Shown piece by piece: positions 15,999 through 22,414 of a DNA stretch of 22,414 nt (positions are counted from its first letter, which is position 1; every line of letters starts with the position of its first letter). Source of the DNA: Puniceicoccales bacterium (GTDB taxonomy: Bacteria > Verrucomicrobiota > Verrucomicrobiia > Opitutales > JAIRKQ01); assembly GCA_031270385.1 (NCBI GenBank), contig JAISXS010000034.1, positions 1-22,414 on the forward strand, read 5' to 3'. Position numbers and translations under genes: made by a program. The notes beneath the pieces are model-generated. The model made no database searches and had not been told where the DNA came from. It was given only the letters and a program-made list of their open reading frames with translations.

Positions 15999-16472
15999 TT
16001 ACCAACGTAGATGGGCAAACGCTCGGTTAGCCTGTGCCATGCGCTGCACGTCATCTTTCTTTTTTACGACAGAGCCAGTGTTATTGTATGCGTCAACAAT
16101 TTCCTGGGCCAACGCCTCATTCATCGGCAATCCCTTCCTAGACTTGGAAAATTCTATCATCCACCGGAATGCCAATGCGTGCTGGCGCTCGTAGGGAATT
16201 TCGACGGGAACCTGATATGTTGCTCCACCGACGCGGCGGCTCTTGACCTCGACCTTCGGTCTAGAATTTTCAAGGGCACCTAACAACAGATCGATGGGGT
16301 CTCCTCGGCCAAGTTTTTCACTCACGCGCTCGATAGCTCCGTAGACAATCGTCCGCGCAAGATTCTTTTTCCCGCGTTGCATGATCATGTTTACAAGCTG
16401 TGAAATCAACACGCTGCCATAGCGAGGATCCTTCTCAACAAAACGCTTCTCAGCTCTTCTTCTCCGCGACAT
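15999..16472 (-). CDS. rpsG: 30S ribosomal protein S7
   Basis: S7 initiates assembly of the 30S head and lines the E site; in E. coli it represses the str operon. The 157 residues are typical. It starts MSRRRRAEKRFVEKDPRYGS, then has the signatures LVNMIMQRGKKNLARTIVYG, VEVKSRRVGGATYQVPVEIP and AFRWMIEFSKSRKG, with the terminal KKKDDVQRMAQANRAFAHLR and W. It lies 19 bases after rpsL and 25 before fusA. Confidence 0.97.
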   Translation of the reverse strand: MSRRRRAEKRFVEKDPRYGSVLISQLVNMIMQRGKKNLARTIVYGAIERVSEKLGRGDPIDLLLGALENSRPKVEVKSRRVGGATYQVPVEIPYERQHALAFRWMIEFSKSRKGLPMNEALAQEIVDAYNNTGSVVKKKDDVQRMAQANRAFAHLRW

Positions 16473-16491
16473 CTACTTTCTCCAATTAAAA

Positions 16492-16869
16492 TCATTTCTG
16501 CTTGGGACGCTTCACGCCGTATTTCGAACGGCTCCTGCGCCGCTTGTCAACGCCAGCACAATCCAATGCTCCGCGGACAACGTGATACCTAACACCCGGC
16601 AGATCTTTTACGCGGCCACCGCGCACCAAAACAACGCTGTGCTCCTGCAATTTGTGACCTTCATCGGGAATGTACGCAATGACTTCACTGCCGTTTGTTA
16701 GACGGACTTTTGTAACCTTTCGTATAGCCGAGTTCGGTTTTTTTGGTGTGCGCGTCATGACCTGTATGCACGTACCGCGCCTGAACGGGTTTTTGTCCAA
16801 AGACGGAGCCTTCGACTTCGTTGTCTTCCTAACACGAGGATTACTTATCAGCTGATTGATTGTCGGCAT
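16492..16869 (-). CDS. rpsL: 30S ribosomal protein S12
   Basis: S12 sits at the decoding centre and controls fidelity. The 125 residues are standard. MPTINQLISNPR is the usual start, RTPKKPNSAIRKVTKVRLTN holds the two lysines K43 and K44, and LVRGGRVKDLPGVRYHVVRG holds K88 and the D89 that RimO methylthiolates in E. coli. Lysine at the K43 and K88 positions is the streptomycin-sensitive state. GAAGG lies 7 bases before the ATG. It is the first gene of the superoperon; a possible promoter lies 43-71 bases upstream. Confidence 0.97.
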   Translation of the reverse strand: MPTINQLISNPRVRKTTKSKAPSLDKNPFRRGTCIQVMTRTPKKPNSAIRKVTKVRLTNGSEVIAYIPDEGHKLQEHSVVLVRGGRVKDLPGVRYHVVRGALDCAGVDKRRRSRSKYGVKRPKQK

Positions 16870-16911
16870 CTACTTCCTTCTATTTATCTTTTTCTTTCTT
16901 AACTCCCAGTG

Positions 16912-16940
16912 AGTAGAATTAAAAGTTGTATGCGAATCAA
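16912..16940 (-). promoter_or_regulatory. rpsL: Possible sigma70-type promoter of the superoperon
   Basis: On the minus strand a TTGATT (-35 like, at 16940-16935) and TCTACT (-10 like, at 16917-16912) are separated by 17 bases and lie in the 128-base spacer between the pseudouridine synthase gene and rpsL. Each box matches the consensus at four of six positions. It is the best candidate seen in the spacer, but the match is modest. Confidence 0.35.
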
Positions 16941-16997
16941 GCATTTTTTCGCTGGAATCGCCAACTTCCGCGTCAGATGCTCCACTAAACGGAAAAT

Positions 16998-17816
16998 TTA
17001 AGTCTTTGCAACGCTAGATTTTTGAAAATTTTCCAAAAGCCCACGAAAATTCGACAAACTTTTCGCGGAAAACTGGAAGGTTTTGCCGTTTATAAAATAG
17101 AGCAAGGATATGCTTTCCGAGTGTAAAAGCATCCTTCGGAGGCCAAAATTTTTCACGAATGATGCGTTAAATCTCGTATCGCCGTAGGTTTTGTCACCGA
17201 CTATTGGCAGACCATTTTGGCTACAATGTATTCGTAATTGGTGTGTTCTGCCTGTTACTGGAAACAATTTCAATATTGTCATCATTATGCCACAGAGACG
17301 GAATGAATTGACAACTTCGTACTTCGTTTCCGCAAATATTCCGCTTCCCGTCGACATTTTTATGGATTTTCCGGAAAAATTTTTCTCCAACCGGGACCGC
17401 CAAGTACCCGTTTTGTGCCTCGGAAATCCTTTGGCGAGTGCGAGATACTGCTTTAGCACCTTTTTTCCGTCGAACGTGGCTTTCACGGCTTGTGCAACAC
17501 ACGTACTCATGGCGATGAGTACCAAACCAGATACTGGACTATCCAATCGATTTAGGAGATAGATTTTTTTGTCATCGCGGGTATAACACCGTTCGCCATT
17601 GTCGTAGTCGCACGATAAAAGGGATCTGCCAGTGTCCCTGCTGTTGTTCGGATGAGATAGTACGCCACACGGCTTTTCCAGCGCTATCAAACCATTTTGG
17701 TCACAATATGCCACTGAAACACTGCTGTGCAATGTTCCCGCAAGGATACTGCATCCAATCTCCCCCGTATTTGCAGGGAGGTTGGCACTGCTGGCCACTG
17801 TCACTTTATTAGGCAT
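16998..17816 (-). CDS. RluA-family pseudouridine synthase
   Basis: Enzymes of this family convert uridine to pseudouridine in rRNA or tRNA. The catalytic fold starts near residue 35 (VAYCDQNGLIALEKPCGVLS, then HPN). The catalytic Asp lies in LLNRLDSPVSGLVLIA (about 85-100), matching the usual HRLDxxTSGL with Asn for the His. The C-terminal half shows FPVTGRTHQLRIHCSQNGLP and IVGDKTYGD, the family's second signature. There is no recognisable N-terminal S4 domain. ATG 17816 gives 272 residues; the frame is open up to TTG 17930, but no good ribosome-binding site favours either. It lies upstream of rpsL on the same strand, separated by 128 bases. The target site (RluC-, RluD- or TruC-like) cannot be told by eye. 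Confidence 0.88.
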   Translation of the reverse strand: MPNKVTVASSANLPANTGEIGCSILAGTLHSSVSVAYCDQNGLIALEKPCGVLSHPNNSRDTGRSLLSCDYDNGERCYTRDDKKIYLLNRLDSPVSGLVLIAMSTCVAQAVKATFDGKKVLKQYLALAKGFPRHKTGTWRSRLEKNFSGKSIKMSTGSGIFAETKYEVVNSFRLCGIMMTILKLFPVTGRTHQLRIHCSQNGLPIVGDKTYGDTRFNASFVKNFGLRRMLLHSESISLLYFINGKTFQFSAKSLSNFRGLLENFQKSSVAKT

Positions 17817-18266
17817 TCTAGTTTTTATTAGGGATTCTAATGTTTTTTTGGAAGAATTTTCGTTCTCGTTGGAAAGGACATGCCGCTCACAACCGAAACG
17901 AATGCGTCTTACAATCCGGTCCAATATCAATTTGCGCGCATTTTTTCACCGAATCGAAAATTGCTTTGTCTCCATTAACTGTGTTCCACGATTTGAAAAA
18001 TGGTGCTTGTTGGTCGCGGACGCACGACACCCTCCGATTCAACTCTGACTGATGGCGGTATTTCAACGCTGCTTATCCCATCTAACCGGCATCTAGGCCA
18101 CGTCTCCACGTCCTTCAAATCGTAAACCACTCTGCTATAAACTACTCTACCAACCAACCGCGGGACCATAGTGGACATTCCCAAGTCATACAAGGAATTT
18201 TTCCAAAAATCGTTTCGCGACAGGGCCGCTTACTTTTTCCCAGGATGGCAGTGAAAGAACGGATAA
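17817..18266. other. Gene-free stretch, no recognised content
   Basis: This stretch between the divergent pseudouridine synthase and tgt genes holds only short frames, none of which shows recognisable protein features. Around 17990-18030 the minus strand ends in a CACCA-TTTTT run that looks like the 3' end of a tRNA, but no cloverleaf could be built. It may be a decayed gene or a regulatory region. The right end borders the first miniature element. Confidence 0.5.
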
Positions 18267-18370
18267 TATAGCTGTTGCACTCGATAAAGGCATTCTATCC
18301 GACGATATTTGGCGGAAAAATTTTCCTTCTTATAAAAGGAAACACATCCTCTTCTGGTGAAACAGCTATA
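18267..18370 (+). mobile_element. Miniature inverted-repeat element, copy A
   Basis: A 104-bp unit bounded by TATAG on the left and CTATA on the right. The end sequences TATAGCTGTT and AACAGCTATA are perfect inverted repeats of 10 bases. Internal landmarks are GGCATTCTATCC, then GACGATATTTGGCGGAAAAA. It closely resembles copy G at 22057-22160, which lies in the opposite orientation. The TA-rich borders fit the TA target preference of IS630/Tc1-type transposases. Confidence 0.75.
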
Positions 18371-18475
18371 TATAGTTGTCTTACATGAGAAAAGCATTCT
18401 ACATAACGATATTTGGCGAAAAGATTCCCGCTTCTTGGAATAGAGGGTATGCTTTTTTCAGGGAAGATAACTATA
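18371..18475 (+). mobile_element. Miniature inverted-repeat element, copy B
   Basis: A 105-bp unit directly after copy A. The ends TATAGTTGTCTT and AAGATAACTATA are perfect 12-base inverted repeats. The interior shows AAAGCATTCTACATAACGAT, then ATTTGGCGAAAAGATTCCCG, alignable with the other copies. The last four bases are shared with copy C, so the copies abut head to tail at TA steps. Confidence 0.75.
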
Positions 18476-18577
18476 GTCGTCTTACTTGAAAAAGGCATGC
18501 TACTCAACGATATTTAACGAAAAAACTCCCGTTTTTTGGGATGGGGAGTGTGCTTTTTCTCGAGGAAGATGACTATA
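18472..18577 (+). mobile_element. Miniature inverted-repeat element, copy C
   Basis: A 106-bp unit with ends TATAGTCGTCTT and AAGATGACTATA (inverted repeats with one mismatch). The interior has AACGATATTTAACGAAAAAA, then CTCCCGTTTTTTGGGATGGG. Its right terminal repeat contains ATG 18569, in frame with tgt, so the element abuts or supplies the upstream region of that gene. Confidence 0.75.
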
Positions 18578-18628
18578 CATGAAAATTTTTGTTGGAAACG
18601 CCTGCGATTGTTTTCAAATTCTCGGTCG

Positions 18629-19843
18629 ATGGCGCATGAGAATTTTTCATTTCGGAAAACACATGAATGCAGCGGCGGCAGAGCACGCTGCGGCATTTTG
18701 ACGACGCCACACGGGAAAATTCACACGCCAAACTTTGTGTTTTGCGGAACGAAAGGTGCAATGAAATCCATTTCCACGGCGGATTTGCGGGCAACCGATG
18801 CGGAAGTTATGTTGTCGAATACCTACCACATGATGTTGCAACCGGGTGCCGATATGGTTGTGAAAAATGGTGGTTTGCACAAAATGCTTGGCTGGGAAAT
18901 GCCAATGCTAACGGATTCCGGAGGATTTCAAATTTTCAGCCTAGGCCACGGCGGTGTGGCGAATGAAATTAAGGGAAGGCGCAATTTTTCGCACCATTGC
19001 AAGAGGACACTGCTAGAAATTACGGAGGAGGGGGCATCTTTTCGTTCCTACATCGACGGGACGAAACACATGCTGACGCCAGAAATATCGGTGCAAGTTC
19101 AAAGGAAACTCGGGGCGGATCTGATTTTAGCGTTCGACGAATGCACACCGTTTCATTCTTCAAGGGATTATACCGCCCGAGCCATGGAAAGGAGCCATCG
19201 CTGGGAGTTGCGTAGCTTGGATGAATTTGCAAAGTGCAATGATGGATCGCAGGCGCTCTATGGAATTGTCCAGGGCGGCATCTACGAGGATCTCAGAAAA
19301 GAAAGTGCGAATTTTGTTTCCCAAAATGATTTTTTCGGCCAGGCGATTGGGGGAAGTCTTGGAGGAACGAAGGAACAAATGCACGAAATAGTTGCAATGG
19401 TGAGCAAATTCGTTGACTGTTCGCGACCAACCCACCTTCTTGGAATTGGTGGAATCGGCGACATTTGGAATGGCGTTAAAAACGGCATCGACACCTTTGA
19501 CTGCGTGCATCCGACGCGATTGGCACGCCATGGCGGTGCACTGTGTGTGCCGTTTTTAAACACCGGCGGAGAATTTATAAATATAAACAACGCTTCTTTT
19601 CGTGGAGATATTTCCCCAATCGACGATAATTGCGATTGCTATTGTTGCCGAAATTTTTCTAAATCCTATATACATCATCTCTTTAAGGCGAGGGAAATGC
19701 TTGGTGGTCAATTATTGACCGTACACAATGTCCGTTTCATGGTGCGGCTCATGGCCACAATCCGCCGTTCCATAGAAAACGAAACATTCATTGACGAATA
19801 TCGTAAATGGACCGCATTAAATTTTAAAAATTGTCAAAATTAA
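18629..19843 (+). CDS. tgt: tRNA-guanine(34) transglycosylase (TGT)
   Basis: TGT exchanges guanine 34 of GUN-anticodon tRNAs for a queuosine precursor (preQ1 in most bacteria). ATG 18629 gives 404 residues and an N-terminus that matches the family (FSFRKTHECSGGRARCGIL), though no ribosome-binding site is obvious. ATG 18569, which lies inside the preceding repeat and right after GAGGAAG, is an alternative that adds 20 residues. Visible parts are TDSGGFQ with the base-binding D96, the nucleophile D291 in TFDCVHPTRLARHGG, and the zinc site C335, C337, C340 and H366 (CDCYCC and TVHN). The base-pocket loop reads AIGGSLGGT instead of the bacterial AIGGLAVGE-type, so base preference may differ. It is followed closely by the unknown gene. 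Confidence 0.93.
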   Translation: MAHENFSFRKTHECSGGRARCGILTTPHGKIHTPNFVFCGTKGAMKSISTADLRATDAEVMLSNTYHMMLQPGADMVVKNGGLHKMLGWEMPMLTDSGGFQIFSLGHGGVANEIKGRRNFSHHCKRTLLEITEEGASFRSYIDGTKHMLTPEISVQVQRKLGADLILAFDECTPFHSSRDYTARAMERSHRWELRSLDEFAKCNDGSQALYGIVQGGIYEDLRKESANFVSQNDFFGQAIGGSLGGTKEQMHEIVAMVSKFVDCSRPTHLLGIGGIGDIWNGVKNGIDTFDCVHPTRLARHGGALCVPFLNTGGEFININNASFRGDISPIDDNCDCYCCRNFSKSYIHHLFKAREMLGGQLLTVHNVRFMVRLMATIRRSIENETFIDEYRKWTALNFKNCQN

Positions 19844-19899
19844 ACAAAAAAAAGATTTGTCTTGGCATTCGCTTAGTTTCGTGTGAAATAACTTTCCTT

Positions 19900-21768
19900 A
19901 TGAGCAGTAGAAGTGAAATAGAAAATACGCATTCCGATTGTAAAACATCGATGATTTTGGGAAAACAAGGCAGCAATCCGAAAATTTCGGTACCAGCTGG
20001 CGCACAAAATCATCTCGGGAATTTCAAAGAAACGCCGCAATCTTCAAAAAATAGAGAAGTTAAAGGTTGTCACGCAAATTCCACGCCAAGTTCGAGTTCA
20101 AAGCGATCCCCTGCGCCAGAGATCAAATTTCCAGGGGACACGGGCAATATACCCTTTGAAAATTATAAAGTTTTGGATGAAGATGGAGATGACATTTCCA
20201 TTGATTATAAGGATTGTTTTGACATCTATTATGTTCCGCATCAGAAATCGGCGTCGTCTCAGTCTTCGGATGATTCGTCTTGGGATCCAGATCTTGTGAA
20301 ATCGATAATCGATGGCGATGACTGTGACAATACTTTGTTGTGCGATTCGATGCCCACATTGGAGCCGGATTTGCCGCAAGACGCCGGCATGGGAATTCCT
20401 CTGCGCACGATTATCCACGACCAAGTTAATCCGCCACCACATCCACTTGACACTCCCGCATCGGCGGCTGGCTTAATGTTTTCCGCACTAAATGTTTTCG
20501 GCCTTGTCGGTGATGCCAAAAGTACGACTTCGCCATCGAAAGCAATTGGATGGGGAATGAATATGGTATTATACACATTAGGTTCGCTTTCGAACGGCAG
20601 AGCCCTCGCGAAGAGCTTCGCAAAAGAAGGTAGTGTTTTATTTGCCAGTGACAAATCAGGTGTCGTCGGGGTTAACACAGAAGCAGTGGTTCCCGATTTG
20701 CGTGAGTGTATTGTGCTAATGAATGACGTGACACAAAATCTGCACAAAAACAAGGAATTTGCCCTTGAAATTGGTTCGGCAGGAAAGAGTGACGCCATAG
20801 AAAAGCTGGAAAAAGGCCTGCAATTCATCAACGCCGCCGGAAGTCTGGATGCCATAACTCGAGTTAACGTTTGTAGCAATTTGTCCAACTCTGACAAAAT
20901 TCAAGTTTTTGAGCAACTGAAAAAGAGCGTAGAAAACACTCTTATGAGTATCAAAACGGAATTATTCCTGGCGAGGACGAAAAAAGCCATGTCATATATT
21001 GCATCTGGCGCTAGCTTGGTTGCCGACGTAGCTTCAAATATTACGGGTGCTGGGATACCGTTTTTAGTGAAGACGGTCATGGCGGGACTTTCGTCGGCGA
21101 GTGGTGTAGTCGTTGACATAATCAATAAATTTTGTAACGGTCAGAGCGTGGATGAATTCGACTCATCGTTTCCAGATGTTAGCAAAATTTCGCTACGCCC
21201 CCTTATTGAAAATTTTGGAAAATCAGACATAGCGTCGCTATATGATCTGGCGCGTGATGTCGTGCAAAATTCAAAGAAAACCACTGGATTTGGCGCAAAT
21301 CGGCTTGGAAAAAAAGCTACACTGAACAAGCTGCGGAACGGACTAAAAAGCATCGACGTCGCCATAAATTCATGCGAAAACAATGCCGAGCGTGACGAGT
21401 TGAAGAAAATTAGGAAGATGACAGCGCTGGCGGCTGATGTCGTCAATATAAAACTTACGGCGGCAAGGGTTAAAGAAGTTTTGAAAGTTTTAGGGGCTGC
21501 GTTTGCGACGACGGCGACGGTGCTTGTGTTGGTTATGACGTTTGGGGCCGCCAGCATTGCTGTTTTGCCGGCGATCATGGCGTTATTGGGATGTGTTTCT
21601 ACGGCTATAAACGATAGTAAATTGGTGATCTGGTTGGGAAAGAGCATAATCAAAAGCGGGCAAACTAACCAAAAAATTGGAAGTGTGGGTGTTAATGCCG
21701 GAAATGACGCTGGGGCAAATGCATTCGGCGGTGCATATGCTGCAGCAACGTTCGCAGGAGCATTATAG
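19900..21768 (+). CDS. Unknown protein with hydrophobic segments, 3' end altered by a repeat
   Basis: I do not recognise this protein. ATG 19900 gives 622 residues; a TTG at 19831, overlapping the tgt stop, would add 23. Neither has a strong ribosome-binding site. Residues 1 to about 185 are polar and rich in Ser, Asp and Pro, probably disordered. Hydrophobic or small-residue segments follow near 188-206 and 214-230, a long Ala/Ser/Gly/Val-rich one at 362-408, and the strongest at 530-570 (VLGAAFATTATVLVLVMTFG, then AASIAVLPAIMALLG), which looks like a two-lobed membrane hairpin. Between them are charged helical stretches. The tail is Gly/Ala/Asn-rich. No N-terminal signal peptide is seen. 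The overall layout recalls membrane-inserted secreted effectors such as chlamydial Inc proteins or type III translocators, but this is a resemblance only. The final Leu and stop come from the adjoining miniature element. Confidence 0.8.
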   Translation: MSSRSEIENTHSDCKTSMILGKQGSNPKISVPAGAQNHLGNFKETPQSSKNREVKGCHANSTPSSSSKRSPAPEIKFPGDTGNIPFENYKVLDEDGDDISIDYKDCFDIYYVPHQKSASSQSSDDSSWDPDLVKSIIDGDDCDNTLLCDSMPTLEPDLPQDAGMGIPLRTIIHDQVNPPPHPLDTPASAAGLMFSALNVFGLVGDAKSTTSPSKAIGWGMNMVLYTLGSLSNGRALAKSFAKEGSVLFASDKSGVVGVNTEAVVPDLRECIVLMNDVTQNLHKNKEFALEIGSAGKSDAIEKLEKGLQFINAAGSLDAITRVNVCSNLSNSDKIQVFEQLKKSVENTLMSIKTELFLARTKKAMSYIASGASLVADVASNITGAGIPFLVKTVMAGLSSASGVVVDIINKFCNGQSVDEFDSSFPDVSKISLRPLIENFGKSDIASLYDLARDVVQNSKKTTGFGANRLGKKATLNKLRNGLKSIDVAINSCENNAERDELKKIRKMTALAADVVNIKLTAARVKEVLKVLGAAFATTATVLVLVMTFGAASIAVLPAIMALLGCVSTAINDSKLVIWLGKSIIKSGQTNQKIGSVGVNAGNDAGANAFGGAYAAATFAGAL

Positions 21769-21867
21769 CCATCTTACTCGAAAAAAAGCACTCTGTCCAA
21801 CGACATTTGACGAAAAAATCTCCGTTTTTATAGGAAAAACAATATCCCCTCTTCAGAGAAAAATATA
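21764..21867 (+). mobile_element. Miniature inverted-repeat element, copy D (diverged)
   Basis: A 104-bp unit starting TATAGCCATCTTACTCG and containing GTCCAACGACATTTGACG, alignable with copies B, C and E. Its right end (GAGAAAAATATA) has lost most of the inverted repeat. It begins inside the last codons of the preceding gene and supplies its TAG stop (21766-21768). Confidence 0.65.
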
Positions 21868-21969
21868 GTCATCTTGCTTGAGAAAAGCATTCTATCTAAC
21901 GATACTTAGCAGAAAAATTCCCGTTTTTTTGGAATGGAGAGTGTGCTTTTTTCGGAGAAGATGACTATA
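21864..21969 (+). mobile_element. Miniature inverted-repeat element, copy E
   Basis: The best-preserved unit, 106 bp. Its ends TATAGTCATCTT (21864-21875) and AAGATGACTATA (21958-21969) are perfect 12-base inverted repeats, and similarity of the arms continues inward through AAAAGCA. The interior has AACGATACTTAGCAGAAAAA, then TTCCCGTTTTTTTGGAATGG. It overlaps copy D by four bases. Confidence 0.78.
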
Positions 21970-21976
21970 AATAAGA

Positions 21977-22082
21977 TGCCCTTCTCAGATGTGGTACTAT
22001 AGTCAAACTCCTTGATAAGCGCATTTAAATTTGCACATGAAGAGTAGATGGCATACTATAGCTGTTTCATCTGAGAAGGGCA
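21977..22082. repeat. Inverted repeat pair and small element F between copies E and G
   Basis: TGCCCTTCTCAGATG at 21977-21991 has an exact inverted match, CATCTGAGAAGGGCA, at 22068-22082. Each lies beside a CTATAG end, so the left one is a lone terminal fragment of the copy-G type. Between them, 21998-22060 is a 63-bp unit bounded by TATAG and CTATA, possibly a deleted copy (F). Confidence 0.6.
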
Positions 22083-22160
22083 TGCTTTCTTTTATGAAAA
22101 AGAAAAATTCCTCGCCAGGTATCGTTGGATAGAATGCCCTTGTCGAGTGTGATCGCTATA
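22057..22160 (-). mobile_element. Miniature inverted-repeat element, copy G (inverted)
   Basis: A 104-bp unit that, read on the minus strand, aligns with copy A along its whole length (TATAGC, ACACTCGACAAGGGCATTCT, ATCCAACGATA, then AACAGCTATA at the end). It is the only full copy in this orientation. The transposase remnant begins right after its outer CTATA. Confidence 0.75.
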
Positions 22161-22170
22161 TACAACGGAT

Positions 22171-22414
22171 TTGAAAAAAAGTGTGTTAAAATATGAAAGC
22201 ACGCATACGGTAAAGGAAGCGAGCGAGACGTTTGGAGTGAGCGTGCGTGCCATATTCGAATGGAAGAAGAAGTTGAGGAGGACCGGGAACTTGGAAACGC
22301 CTGGGTGGAACAATCCCTCGTTGCATCATTGAAACCTGGGCAAGTGGTCGTTATGGATAACGCCGCCTTTCATAGGAATCCAAGGACGCGGAAAGCCATC
22401 GAGGCCGCTGGATG
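22171..22414 (+). pseudogene. IS630-family transposase remnant (internally deleted, frameshifted, runs off the window)
   Basis: The first frame reads KYESTHTVKEASETFGVSVR, then AIFEWKKKLRRTGNLETP, a helix-turn-helix of the IS630 N-terminal type, and stops at 22331-22333. From about 22302 the second frame reads WVEQSLVASLKPGQVVVMDN followed by AAFHRNPRTRKAIEAAG, the IS630 DDE-domain stretch with its second Asp in MDNAAFH. About 150 residues that normally separate these parts, including the first catalytic Asp, are missing, and the junction shifts the frame. The beginning also lacks a proper Met (TTG 22171 is the only candidate seen). It cannot encode an active enzyme. The 3' end lies outside the window. 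Confidence 0.85.

Noticed and set aside
15974..16054. Longer N-terminus for EF-G (27 extra residues)
   Set aside because: The extension overlaps rpsG and has no similarity to EF-G; ATG 15973 gives the normal start.
17985..18035. tRNA-like 3' end on the minus strand (CGACCAACAAGCACCA followed by TTTTT)
   Set aside because: The T arm has a 6-base loop lacking TTCRA, no matching acceptor 5' strand was found upstream, and no anticodon stem forms. At most a decayed relic.
17975..18193. Minus-strand frame of 72 codons between the pseudouridine synthase and the first repeat
   Set aside because: No recognisable domain, no clear ribosome-binding site, and composition (many Arg, Val, Pro) gives no support for a real protein.
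18267..18577. Repeats considered as a CRISPR array
   Set aside because: The similarity extends over the whole roughly 105-bp unit with inverted ends; there are no short identical repeats separated by unique spacers.

Overview
The window is bacterial chromosome. The first 17 kb, all on the minus strand, is one nearly unbroken ribosomal-protein superoperon (str, S10, spc and alpha clusters joined). In transcription order it reads rpsL, rpsG, fusA, rpsJ, rplC, rplD, rplW, rplB, rpsS, rplV, rpsC, rplP, rpmC, rpsQ, rplN, rplX, rplE, rpsN, rpsH, rplF, rplR, rpsE, rplO, secY, map, rpsM, rpsK, rpsD and rpoA, with rpoA running off the left edge. Spacing is tight, with 4-base ATGA overlaps at rplC/rplD and rplN/rplX. 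tuf is missing between fusA and rpsJ, and rpmD, adk, infA and rpmJ are missing from their usual places. Together with a TGT enzyme that looks somewhat chlamydia-like, this suggests the PVC group (Verrucomicrobiota/Opitutae or a relative), probably host-associated. That placement is an inference from gene order and sequence feel, not a phylogeny.

Upstream of rpsL, on the same strand, is a RluA-family pseudouridine synthase. It is followed by about 450 bases with no recognisable gene. From about 18.27 kb the character changes to accessory DNA. Three head-to-tail copies of a roughly 105-bp element with TATAG...CTATA ends lie just before tgt (tRNA-guanine transglycosylase, plus strand). Next comes a 622-residue protein of unknown function with a polar, Ser/Asp-rich N-terminal third and several long hydrophobic stretches. 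A second cluster of the same repeats follows, and at the right edge there is a broken IS630-family transposase.

The repeats have inverted ends and TA at their borders, as expected of non-autonomous miniature elements (MITEs) moved by an IS630/Tc1-type transposase, so the adjacent transposase remnant is a plausible source. The elements affect their neighbours. The last codon and the stop of the 622-residue gene are made by the end of one element, and the terminal repeat of another contains a possible start codon for tgt. The tgt base-pocket loop also departs from the usual bacterial sequence towards the eukaryotic, queuine-using form.

In function, the left three quarters builds the ribosome, the SecY translocon, N-terminal Met removal and RNA polymerase alpha. 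The pseudouridine synthase and TGT modify stable RNAs. The 622-residue protein is the main unknown and may act at a membrane or be secreted.
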